NCBI RefSeq assembly: GCF_030540775.2
Contig: NZ_CP141266.1
Location: 2,591,001 to 2,655,000 of the forward strand
DNA: 64,000 nt
Origin: Flavivirga abyssicola
GTDB lineage: Bacteria; Bacteroidota; Bacteroidia; Flavobacteriales; Flavobacteriaceae
Direction: 5' to 3'
Shown here: positions 54,412 through 63,300 of the stretch, one piece after another
Numbering within the stretch: the first letter of the stretch is position 1
How the letters are laid out: each line of letters starts with the position of its first letter
The notes under the pieces: model-generated
Told to the model about the DNA's origin: nothing
The model's database searches: none
What the model saw: only the letters and a program-made list of their open reading frames with translations
Position numbers and translations under genes: made by a program

Positions 54412-55629
54412 ATGACGTATCAAGATACACTTGATTGGATGTTTTCTCAATTACCAATGTATCAACGGCAAGGTAAAGCCGCATTCAAAGAAGATTTATC
54501 GAATACTTTAATATTAGCTGATTATTTAAATAATCCAGAGCGGTGTTTTAAATCTATTCACGTTGCGGGGACCAATGGAAAAGGTTCTACAAGTCATATG
54601 TTAGCATCCGTTTTACAGGAAGCAGGTTATAAAGTTGGCTTGTACACATCGCCACATTTAAAAGACTTTCGAGAGCGTATTAGAATTAATGGTAACGTTG
54701 TAAGTAAACAATTTGTAACGGGTTTTATAAAGCGAAATAAAGTATTCTTTGAGGTGAATTCTTTATCGTTTTTTGAAATGACCGTAGGCATGGCTTTTGA
54801 ATATTTTTCAAGAGAAAAAGTTGATATTGCCGTTATAGAAGTTGGTTTAGGTGGTCGTTTAGACTCCACAAATATTATAATTCCAGAAGTTTCAGTAATT
54901 ACTAATATAGGATTAGATCATACACAGTTTTTAGGAAATACGCTCGAAGCGATCGCATTTGAAAAAGGAGGTATCATAAAGCGTAATATACCTGTTGTAA
55001 TTGGAGAAACTCAAGAGGAAACAGCTTCCGCTTTTAAAGGTCTGGCATGTAAGAACAATGCTAAGATTGTATTTGCAGACCAAGAGATTATTAAAGTATA
55101 TGATACCGACCTATTGGGGATGTATCAATCTAAAAATGTTAAAACGGTTATTCAAGCTATTAAAGAATTAAGAATTAAAGGGTTTAAAGTCTCTGAACAA
55201 TGCTTAAAAGAGGGGTTGCTTAATACCGTTAATAATACTGGGCTATTAGGTAGATGGCAAGTAATAAATGAAACTCCCAAGGTTGTTTGCGATACAGGAC
55301 ATAATAGAGAAGGCTTGAGTTATGTTATGAATCAAATACATAATGAGAATTATAAGACTCTACATATCATTATAGGAGTTGTTAATGATAAAGATTTAAG
55401 TACTATTATGGACTTATTTCCTAAAAAAGCTATTTATTATTTTTGTAAACCTAATATTCCACGAGGTTTAAATGTAAATGTATTAAAACGCCTTTTTTCT
55501 AAGTATAGATTGATAGGAGAAGTTTACAGTTCTGTTAATGAGGCATATAAAAATGCTCTTAAAAACTCTAATAAAGATGATTTTGTGTTTATTGGAGGTA
55601 GCACGTTTGTTGTAGCAGAAATAATTTAA
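54412..55629 (+). CDS. folC: Folylpolyglutamate/dihydrofolate synthase
   Basis: The enzyme adds glutamate to folates and makes dihydrofolate from dihydropteroate. The 405-residue protein has the Mur-ligase-type P-loop AGTNGKGST (52-60), YTSPHLKDFRERI, VIEVGLGGRLDSTN and ITNIGLDHTQFLG, which are folC hallmarks, and the C-terminal CDTGHNREG. Start 3 bp after the tonB stop codon shows co-transcription with the TonB system. No functional link is apparent. Confidence 0.94.
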   Translation: MTYQDTLDWMFSQLPMYQRQGKAAFKEDLSNTLILADYLNNPERCFKSIHVAGTNGKGSTSHMLASVLQEAGYKVGLYTSPHLKDFRERIRINGNVVSKQFVTGFIKRNKVFFEVNSLSFFEMTVGMAFEYFSREKVDIAVIEVGLGGRLDSTNIIIPEVSVITNIGLDHTQFLGNTLEAIAFEKGGIIKRNIPVVIGETQEETASAFKGLACKNNAKIVFADQEIIKVYDTDLLGMYQSKNVKTVIQAIKELRIKGFKVSEQCLKEGLLNTVNNTGLLGRWQVINETPKVVCDTGHNREGLSYVMNQIHNENYKTLHIIIGVVNDKDLSTIMDLFPKKAIYYFCKPNIPRGLNVNVLKRLFSKYRLIGEVYSSVNEAYKNALKNSNKDDFVFIGGSTFVVAEII

Positions 55630-55648
55630 ATTTTTATTGAAAAAGTTT

Positions 55649-55677
55649 TTGCAGTTTTAAAAACTCCTTTATATTTG
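55649..55677 (+). promoter_or_regulatory. Promoter of the tRNA-Val gene
   Basis: TTG at 55649-55651 and TATATTTG at 55670-55677 form a full Bacteroidota -33/-7 promoter with an 18-bp spacer. It ends 14 bp before the tRNA. Confidence 0.8.
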
Positions 55678-55691
55678 CAGTCCAATTACGA

Positions 55692-55766
55692 GGGCGCGTA
55701 GCTCAGTTGGTTCAGAGCACTTGGTTTACACCCAAGGGGTCAGGGGTTCGAATCCCTTCGCGCCCA
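55692..55766 (+). tRNA. tRNA-Val (anticodon UAC)
   Basis: The 75-nt gene folds as a cloverleaf. The acceptor stem pairs GGGCGCG (55692-55698) with CGCGCCC (55759-55765). The D arm is GCTC...GAGC, the anticodon stem is CTTGG/CCAAG with loop TTTACAC (anticodon TAC at 55727-55729), and the T arm is GGTTCGAATCCC. The discriminator base is A. CCA is not encoded and must be added after transcription. Confidence 0.96.
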
Positions 55767-55770
55767 CAAA

Positions 55771-55800
55771 ATCCTAAAGCATTTGTTTTAGGATTTTTTT
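55771..55800 (+). terminator. Terminator of the tRNA gene
   Basis: ATCCTAAA (55771-55778) pairs with TTTAGGAT (55787-55794), followed by a run of T. It follows the tRNA by four bases. Confidence 0.85.
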
Positions 55801-55812
55801 TGTTTTAAAAAT

Positions 55813-55846
55813 AATGAGACTGCCTTTTCAGACAGCCTCATTTTGA
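55813..55846. terminator. Second hairpin, possible terminator
   Basis: AATGAGACTG (55813-55822) pairs with CAGCCTCATT (55833-55842) with one mismatch, then TTG. It may back up the tRNA terminator or end the convergent small gene at 55924. Confidence 0.5.
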
Positions 55847-55923
55847 CTATTTTCCCTCAATAAAATAATAGTCGATTTTGATTGCTCACAATCAAATGAT
55901 TAGTTATTCTTATATAGCATCAT

Positions 55924-56142
55924 TTACCAAAATTCAATGAATACGCCATTAGCTGTGTTTTTAAGTGTTACACTAACAGGAATTTCTTCGCAAAGTTTTG
56001 CTAATTGAATAATTTGATGTCTAACCATAGGTTCCTCAACAATTGTTATTAAACCATCGAAGTTTCCTTTTTGAGTTTCGGTTTTAAAGATCTCCTTAAG
56101 GCCCTCTTCAATTCTTTTGTGGTATTTTTTGTTTACAGCCAT
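55924..56142 (-). CDS. Small conserved protein of unknown function
   Basis: The 72-residue protein starts MAVNKKYHKRIEEGLKEIF and has a predicted helix followed by two short strands (SVTLKNTANGVFIEFW). I recognise no domain. It is on the strand opposite to the tRNA and next to another small gene (56245-56526), which may be cotranscribed. Codon usage looks normal for the window. Confidence 0.6.
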   Translation of the reverse strand: MAVNKKYHKRIEEGLKEIFKTETQKGNFDGLITIVEEPMVRHQIIQLAKLCEEIPVSVTLKNTANGVFIEFW

Positions 56143-56244
56143 TTTGTAGACAAGGTTTTTAATTTAAGTGTAGATGATTATAGATATTTGGTATATAAGC
56201 TATGACTTATAAGCAATACATATCAGAGTTGATAATGTTTTTCC

Positions 56245-56526
56245 CTATGTATCGCTTTTTAGATTTTTTTTTAAACGGTTAGACATGGCTTTGTACTCTT
56301 TGGCGACTTCAATAATGGCATTAAAGACTAATATGTTTTTAGAAATTCCTGCTTTAGTATTTCTAACTGTTTGCGAATCAACTATGATTTCATTCGTGTT
56401 TAACTTGTCCATAACCTTGCTAGTATATTCTTTTGGAAGATGATTTACTAACAAATCTTTGAGCGTTTCTTGTTCTTTGTGTATGTCTATGTTATATAAT
56501 GCGTATAATTTGTTTAAATTTGTCAT
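56245..56526 (-). CDS. Small helical protein of unknown function
   Basis: I prefer the start at MTNLNKLYAL (56524-56526); a frame seven codons longer exists. The 93-residue product is mainly helical, with an LKDLLVNHLPKEY segment and a Lys-rich end. It has no recognisable domain. It is divergent from the XRE regulator that begins 112 bp away, which could suggest regulation by it, but this is inference. Confidence 0.6.
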   Translation of the reverse strand: MTNLNKLYALYNIDIHKEQETLKDLLVNHLPKEYTSKVMDKLNTNEIIVDSQTVRNTKAGISKNILVFNAIIEVAKEYKAMSNRLKKNLKSDT

Positions 56527-56637
56527 AGCTTGTGTATATTTGTACAATGTTGAGTGAATTTACATACAAAAATATATAAATAATTAAATAAACAAAAAAT
56601 ATTTTACTCATTAGTATAATTTATAATTATTCTAAAT

Positions 56638-56949
56638 ATGGTATTTGAAGAAAAATTGAAGCAATTAATTAAGAGTAAGTACGTTAAATTGAGTGATTTA
56701 GCTGAAAAATTTGGTATGAATTATTCTCAGTTATCACAATACGTCAATGGAAAAAAAGTATCCATTGATTTCTTAAATAAAATAATTCAAGAGTTTCCAG
56801 AAGCAGATCTTAATTGGTTATTAAGAAATGATGATATTTTGAATGAAAGTAGACCTCCCTACAAAGTACCATTGACTAATAATCAAATTATAGATAAAAT
56901 AGAAGTGTTGTTAGCAGACTTGAAAGGCCAAATAGAAGAAGAAAAATAA
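56638..56949 (+). CDS. XRE-family helix-turn-helix regulator
   Basis: The 103-residue protein has a helix-turn-helix at about 18-50 (KLSDLAEKFGMNYSQLSQYVNGKKVSIDFLNKI) of the Cro/CI (XRE) type and a C-terminal helical tail. It probably binds DNA as a dimer. The target is unknown. A TATATTTG at 56535-56542 may be its -7 box, giving a leader of about 90 bp. The upstream divergent small gene is a candidate for shared control. Confidence 0.8.
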   Translation: MVFEEKLKQLIKSKYVKLSDLAEKFGMNYSQLSQYVNGKKVSIDFLNKIIQEFPEADLNWLLRNDDILNESRPPYKVPLTNNQIIDKIEVLLADLKGQIEEEK

Positions 56950-56989
56950 TATCTCTTTATTTGTGGGATTAGTCTTATGTATATTTCTT

Positions 56990-58276
56990 TTAAATAAACT
57001 CTAAAACCCTTTCTAAAGCCATTCCTCTAGAGCCTTTTATAAGTATTGAAACATTTTTTATTTTTGAATCATTAAGCCAGTTTTCTTTAAAGTCTTCAAA
57101 AGATATAAATTGTCTGGCTTTGTCCGATTTTATTTCCGTCTTAAAAAAGTTTTCACCAATAAGAAGGATTTGATCTATGTTTAAAGAGGTTGCTAAATCA
57201 GCTATGCTTTGATGCTCGTTTTTAGCTTCTTTTCCAAGTTCGAACATATCTCCAATAAGTGCTATTTTTTTTGAATTTGGTTGTTTTTCAAAATTTAATA
57301 AAGCCGCTCGCATACTTGTTGGATTAGCATTGTAAGCATCTAAAATAATATGGTTAGTCTCTTTTTGTATAATTTGTGACCGGTTATTAGCAGGTGTGTA
57401 ATTCTCAATGGCAGTTTTTATATCATTGTCTTCAACTTTAAAGTAATTGCCTATAGCAATGGCTGCAGCAATATTGTTAAAGTTATAATCACCAATTAGC
57501 TGACTCTCTATTTCTAATTCATTGTACTTTGATTTTACAAAAGGGAGGGCTTCGATGAAATCAATATGGATATCAAAACCATGATTTTTTTTACCAAAAA
57601 CAAACGTATTTGCATTTTTTGTTTTTTTTGTTTGGATAGTGTCATTACCGTTTACAAAAACGGTTTTATGGTTATTAATTAGAAAATCATACATTTCACT
57701 TTTTCCTTTAATAACACCTTCCACACCTCCAAAACCTTCTAAGTGTGCCTTGCCAAAATTGGTTATATAACCATAGTCTGGCTTGGCTATACTGCAAAGA
57801 AATGCGATTTCTTTTTGATGATTAGCGCCCATTTCTACAATCCCAATTTCAGTATTGTTCGTCATAGATAGCAAGGTTAAAGGAACTCCAATATGATTGT
57901 TTAAGTTACCAATTGTAGCCGTGGTTTTATATTTTTGAGATAGTGTAGCATTAATTAATTCTTTGGTTGTTGTTTTACCATTACTACCTGTGAGTGCTAT
58001 TATAGGTATCTTTAAATACGATCTATGATAAGAAGCTAATTTTTGTAATGTTTCTAGAACATTTTTAACCAAAATAGTTTTAGAACTTGTGTTAAATAGT
58101 ACATCATCAATAATGGCATATTTTGCACCATTTTTTAAAGCTAATTCGGCATACTCATTTCCGTTAAAATTTTCGCCCTTAAGAGCAAAAAATAAGTCAT
58201 TCTTTTTAATCTTTCTTGTGTCGGTGCACGCTGTACTGCATTGTAAAAAAAGCTCGTGTAATTGTTCTATTTTCAA
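56990..58276 (-). CDS. murF: UDP-N-acetylmuramoyl-tripeptide--D-alanyl-D-alanine ligase
   Basis: The enzyme adds D-Ala-D-Ala to the peptidoglycan precursor in the cytoplasm. The 428-residue protein has TDTRKIKKNDLFFALKGE at the N-terminus, P-loop GSNGKTTT (97-104), GIVEMGANHQKEI, ITNFGKAHLEGFGG and LDAYNANPTSM, all MurF signatures. The length is normal. In other Flavobacteria murF lies next to gldJ, as here. A terminator (58315-58346) lies between them. Confidence 0.95.
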   Translation of the reverse strand: MKIEQLHELFLQCSTACTDTRKIKKNDLFFALKGENFNGNEYAELALKNGAKYAIIDDVLFNTSSKTILVKNVLETLQKLASYHRSYLKIPIIALTGSNGKTTTKELINATLSQKYKTTATIGNLNNHIGVPLTLLSMTNNTEIGIVEMGANHQKEIAFLCSIAKPDYGYITNFGKAHLEGFGGVEGVIKGKSEMYDFLINNHKTVFVNGNDTIQTKKTKNANTFVFGKKNHGFDIHIDFIEALPFVKSKYNELEIESQLIGDYNFNNIAAAIAIGNYFKVEDNDIKTAIENYTPANNRSQIIQKETNHIILDAYNANPTSMRAALLNFEKQPNSKKIALIGDMFELGKEAKNEHQSIADLATSLNIDQILLIGENFFKTEIKSDKARQFISFEDFKENWLNDSKIKNVSILIKGSRGMALERVLEFI

Positions 58277-58314
58277 CAGTTAGGATTCTTTTAAGTTTGT
58301 AAAATTAAATGTAT

Positions 58315-58346
58315 AAAAAAAGTCCTAACATTTGCTAGGACTTTTT
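58315..58346 (-). terminator. Hairpin terminator between gldJ and murF
   Basis: AGTCCTA (58321-58327) pairs with TAGGACT (58336-58342), flanked by A-rich and T-rich runs, so it can end transcription in either direction. On the minus strand it follows the gldJ stop by 24 bp. Confidence 0.85.
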
Positions 58347-58369
58347 AATAATATTATAAATAATTGAAA

Positions 58370-60061
58370 TTAGTTTTTCGTTTTATTTCTAGATTTAGAT
58401 TTTGAACCTACACGAGACATTGCACATCTAAACCCGATATAGTCAGTTGCCATATCTTGTGGGAAGTAACGTCTTTGAGCAGGATCTAACCAGTACTCTC
58501 TATCTTTCCATGATCCGCCTTTGTATACTCTTACTTGATCATTAATTAAAGATGTTCTGTTACTAACTTTGTCATATTCTCTAATAATATTTCCTAGAGA
58601 ATCTCTGGTAACACTATGTTTTGGAGAATTGTACATTTTTCTGGTATCAGAATCTTTCTTCTCACCGTCTTCACCTTCATAATCGTTAAAGCTTTCGTAA
58701 TAACGAGAAGAACGTTTGTCTCCATCTCTAAAGTTTATTTCATCACTCTTATCAAAGTTAGTACGTAGATACGTTTCATTATCATCGATAGGAATTTGTT
58801 TTATTTCACCTGGTAAGTTCCTTGCGATTACTTTTCCGTTTGGTAAGGTATCATATACAATATCATCTGCAGTAACAACCTGTACAGTACCATCATCATT
58901 TAACGCGTTTTTAGTATAAACATTACCACGGTAATAGTTAAAGTCGTTAAATTCACTATCGATAATAGGTCTGTAAACATCAGCCACCCATTCAGCAACA
59001 TTACCAGCCATGTCATATAAACCAAAATCGTTAGGATCGTAAGACTTAACAGCATTAGTTATGTCGGCTCCATCGTCAGACCAACCTGCAATTCCACCGT
59101 AATCACCTTTACCTTGCTTGAAGTTAGCTAATTGATCACCGCGAATTTTACGCTTGTCAGAACGTGTGTATTGTCCATCCCATGGATATTTTTTACGTCC
59201 ACGGTATAAGTTGTAATCTCTAATTTCACTTAATCCTAAAGCAGCATATTCCCACTCAGTTTCAGTTGGTAGTCTATACTTAGGTGAAATAATTCCAGTT
59301 TCACGTGTTGCATAGATATTAGATTCATTACCATCGGCATCTGTTCTAACATTTCTCCTATTACGTCCATCTCCATTAATAACTTCCTCATTTCCACCAT
59401 AGGTTAAAGTTGGAGCGTTAATATAAGTATCTGTGCTAAACGTTGATTCAGCATTAACATCTAGGATTTTTGCATCACGTTTTAAGTAACCAGCTCTTTC
59501 TAAGTTGTACTCATTAACACGATCTGATCTCCAGTTCGCAAACTCAACAGCTTGAATCCAGCTTACTCCAACAACAGGGTATTCTCCATAACCTGGATGA
59601 CGTAAGTAATTTTCTGTCATGACTTCGTTAAAACCTAATCGGTTTCTCCAGACTAATGTGTCAGGAAGCGCACCATTATAAATGGATCTAAAGTTTTCTT
59701 CAGATGGAGGATAAACTCTTTTTATCCAATCTAAATACTCCATATACATGGCGTTAGTTACTTCTGTTTCATCCATGTAAAATGATTGTACATGTTGTTG
59801 TGTTGGACTATTATTCCAATCATGCATAACATCATCTTGAACACGTCCTTTGGTGAAAGTACCACCTTCAATAAATACAAGTCCAGGAGACGTTTCTTGT
59901 TCTCTAAAATCTGTATTGTACTGAAAACCACCTTCTCTGGAGTTAATCTGCCATCCTGTAGCTCTTGAACTATTTTTTGAACTCGAAGATTTTTTACACC
60001 CAGTTGAAGCTATAGTTAGAGCTAAAACTAATAAAACCTTGAATGCTACTACTTTTTTCAT
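58370..60061 (-). CDS. gldJ: Gliding motility lipoprotein GldJ
   Basis: GldJ is required for gliding and the type IX secretion system. I start at ATG 60059-60061 (MKKVVAFKVLLVLALTIASTGC); an alternative two codons upstream adds little. The 563-residue lipoprotein (Cys22) has a formylglycine-generating-enzyme/SUMF1-like fold: FIEGGTFTKGRV, DETEVTNAMYMEYLDW, YPVVGVSWIQAVEFANWRSDR, YRLPTETEWEYAA and VYKGGSWKDREYWLDPAQRR. No catalytic Cys pair is expected, since the fold is structural in GldJ. It is divergent from porU, another T9SS gene. Confidence 0.95.
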   Translation of the reverse strand: MKKVVAFKVLLVLALTIASTGCKKSSSSKNSSRATGWQINSREGGFQYNTDFREQETSPGLVFIEGGTFTKGRVQDDVMHDWNNSPTQQHVQSFYMDETEVTNAMYMEYLDWIKRVYPPSEENFRSIYNGALPDTLVWRNRLGFNEVMTENYLRHPGYGEYPVVGVSWIQAVEFANWRSDRVNEYNLERAGYLKRDAKILDVNAESTFSTDTYINAPTLTYGGNEEVINGDGRNRRNVRTDADGNESNIYATRETGIISPKYRLPTETEWEYAALGLSEIRDYNLYRGRKKYPWDGQYTRSDKRKIRGDQLANFKQGKGDYGGIAGWSDDGADITNAVKSYDPNDFGLYDMAGNVAEWVADVYRPIIDSEFNDFNYYRGNVYTKNALNDDGTVQVVTADDIVYDTLPNGKVIARNLPGEIKQIPIDDNETYLRTNFDKSDEINFRDGDKRSSRYYESFNDYEGEDGEKKDSDTRKMYNSPKHSVTRDSLGNIIREYDKVSNRTSLINDQVRVYKGGSWKDREYWLDPAQRRYFPQDMATDYIGFRCAMSRVGSKSKSRNKTKN

Positions 60062-60332
60062 ATCCATACTTTTTAAGTAAGCTAATAATATTTTTGGTGC
60101 TGCAATATAAGAATTAAACCTAATAACACAAGCCCTTTTTTACTTTTTAGCCAAAAAAAAGTGTATTTCACCCTATTTTTTTGACCTTACAACGATGTTT
60201 TTGTTGTTTTTCAACGTTGTTTTGTGTTGTATTAACGCATGTTTTACTAATTTATTATTGTATTTTTGATGCAGTTTTTTAAATTGTTAACTTTTTTAAT
60301 AATAACACAGCTTTAAGTACGTTGTTTTAACG
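60062..60332. promoter_or_regulatory. Divergent control region of gldJ and porU
   Basis: The 271 bp contain poly-T and poly-A tracts. On the minus strand TATATTG near 60107-60113 could be the -7 region of gldJ. The plus-strand promoter of porU is not clear. Nothing else is seen. Confidence 0.35.
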
Positions 60333-63300
60333 ATGAAAGAGAAATTTTTATTTTTATTGCTCATTTCTTGCTCCATAACTCTATTTGGGCAACAAAAAAA
60401 ATATACGATTACTTGGAAAGCATCTAAGGTAATTTCTAATGGAAGTTATACCATTGAAATACCATCCTTTAATGATGAGAATTTTAGTTATGGTTTTGAA
60501 GAAGGCATATTGTTTGTAGACCAATGGAAGACAAATCAATTAATAAATGAATCTTCTGTAGCTATTAATAATGTTGTTTATGCTTCTATTTCTAAAACAA
60601 ACTTGAAAGATTTAGATTTAAATACGATTCCAAATAAATTAGAATACAGCCTAAAAAATTCTATAGCAAGAGATAAACAATATGCATTTTTTGAACTTTC
60701 ACCAATTATTAAAGATTCAAGAGGTAATTATAAAAAGGTCGTTTCTTTTCAGTTAAGTTATAGAAATGGATCCATTACTAATAGAATATCGTCATCGAAC
60801 AAACGTTTTAAAACATCTAAAGTGATTAGTAATTCGGTATTAAGTTCTGGAGAATGGTACCGTTTTTATGTTGATGAAACAGGTGTTTTTAGATTGTCAA
60901 AAAGTTTTTTGCAACGTTTGGGGGTAAATGTAAATAGTGTAGATCCTAGAAATATAAAATTATATGGACATGGTGGACGTATGATTCCTTATTCTAATGC
61001 CATAGCTTACCCTTTTGATGTTCCTGAGAATGCTATAAAGTTTGTTGGAGAAGAGGATGGGGTTTTTGACAATGAGGATTATATTTTGTTTTATGCTGAA
61101 GGCCCAAAAGAGTTTAGTGTTGAGAGTAATACAAATATAAATTGTTATACGGATAAGACATATTATTATATAAATGTTAGTCCGGGTTCTGGTAAACGCA
61201 TTCAACAATTTACACAACCTACCGGGCCCGTTGATTTGGTTATCAATACGTTTGAAGATTATAAGTTTCATGAAATTGACGAACATAATATTGCCTTTTT
61301 AGGCAGACGTTGGTTTGACGATAGATTTAATGTTGATAATAATAAAACTTTTGAATTTGATTTTCCAGATTTAGTTACCTCAGAACCAATAAACCTAAAA
61401 GTACTCACTGCAGCTGCGTCTACGACACCAAGCTCAATAGCATTGACAGTAAACGGAACAGCAGTTTCAACATTAAGCATGGGAGTGATTACAGATTTTG
61501 TTTTGGCGCAAAATGCTTCATTTATTGGTAACGTTAATGTTAACAGTTCAAAAATAGAAGTAGGGCTTAATTTTGATAATCAAGGAAATCCAAGTACACA
61601 AGCTTATTTGGACTTCATATCAATTGAAGCAACACGACAGCTAAATTTTTCAGACAAGCAATTTCAATTTAAAAATAGTGCGGTTACGTCAGTATCAGGT
61701 ATAGGACAATATAATATGACTAATGCGTCACAAGTTTCAGAAGTATGGGATGTAACCGATATATATAACGTTTCTAATTATATAAACACTGACGGGGCTT
61801 CAAGCCTTAGCTTTACGTCTACATTAGGGAGTTTAAAAACGTATGTGGCTGTAACACCTTTAGATTATTTTCAACCAAAAATAGACTCAAGAACAACTAT
61901 TAATAATCAAGATATAAAGGGAACTATTTTTCAAAATAGTCAAGGTGAGTTTCAAGACGTAGATTATATTATTGTGGCTCCTAATAATATGCTTAATGAA
62001 GCAGAGCGTTTAGCACAAATAAACAGAACGCAATATAATTTGAATGTTAAGGTATTTGGCTTAGACGAAATATATAATGAGTTTAGTTCGGGCAATCAAG
62101 ATATAGGGGCAATTAGAAATTTGATCAAGTACGTTTATGATAATGCAAGTTCACCAGAAAACAGAATAAAGTATGTGTGTTTATTTGGAGATGCTTCCTT
62201 TGATTATAAAGATAGAATTCCTAATAACACTAACATAGTCCCTTCGTGGCACTCTTACAATAGTTTTAACCTTACCAGTTCATTCGTTTCCGATGATTTT
62301 TATGGTATGATGGATGCTAATGAAGGCACAATGGCTAACAGTGATAAATTAGACATCTCGGTGGGTAGAATGTTAGTAGATACACCACAACGAGCCAAGG
62401 AAATGGTTGATAAAATAGAATCGTATTATATAAAAGAAGCACTTGGTAGCTGGCGTAATAATTTTGTAGTTATATCTGATGATCCTGATAGTGAAATACC
62501 AATAGGTTTACAGGAAACTACAGACCAAATAGGAAATAGAGTAGCGCAAGAAAAACCATTTGTAAATGTTATAAAAATACATTCTGATGCGTTTCAGCAG
62601 GAGACGTCAGCTGGAGGTGATAGATATCCAGATGTAACGACAGAAATAGCTAATGCTATAGATAATGGTGCTTTGGTGGTAAATTATTTTGGCCATGGTG
62701 GAGAAGATGGTTTGGCTGGAGAACGGATATTATTAAAACCAGATATTAATGATTTTCGTAATGTTTGTAAGCTTAATTGCTTTGTAACCGTGACCTGTGA
62801 ATTTACTAAGTTTGATAATCCGCTAAGGGAAACAGCAGGCGAATTCACTTTCTGGAATAAACAAGCCGGAGCCGTTGGGTTAATTACAACGACAAGACAG
62901 GTGTTTGTGAATTTTGGAATTAATTTTAATAGAGAGTTTGGACAATATTTGTTTTCTTATAGTGATAATGATACTTATGAAGACTACGAATACCCATCCA
63001 TGGCGGAAGCATTAAGGCTAACAAAAAATGATCCTCGAATATCCAATAACTCTCAGAGACGTTTGGTATTCTTTATTGGTGATCCAGCTATGAAGTTAGC
63101 GTTTCCGGAACCAAATATTCGATTAACGGAAATTAATGATGTACCAATTACTCAAGCTACAGATACATTAAAAGCACTAAGCTATGTGAAATTAGCAGGA
63201 GAGGTGGTTGATGTTTCCGGAAATCTAATAACAAATTATAATGGAACACTGTCTACGACGATATATGATAAATCAATAAGTAGACAAACGTTAGCCAACG

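Noticed and set aside
60960-61480. Two minus-strand frames inside porU
   Set aside because: They are antisense to a continuous porU frame with a signal peptide and catalytic motifs.
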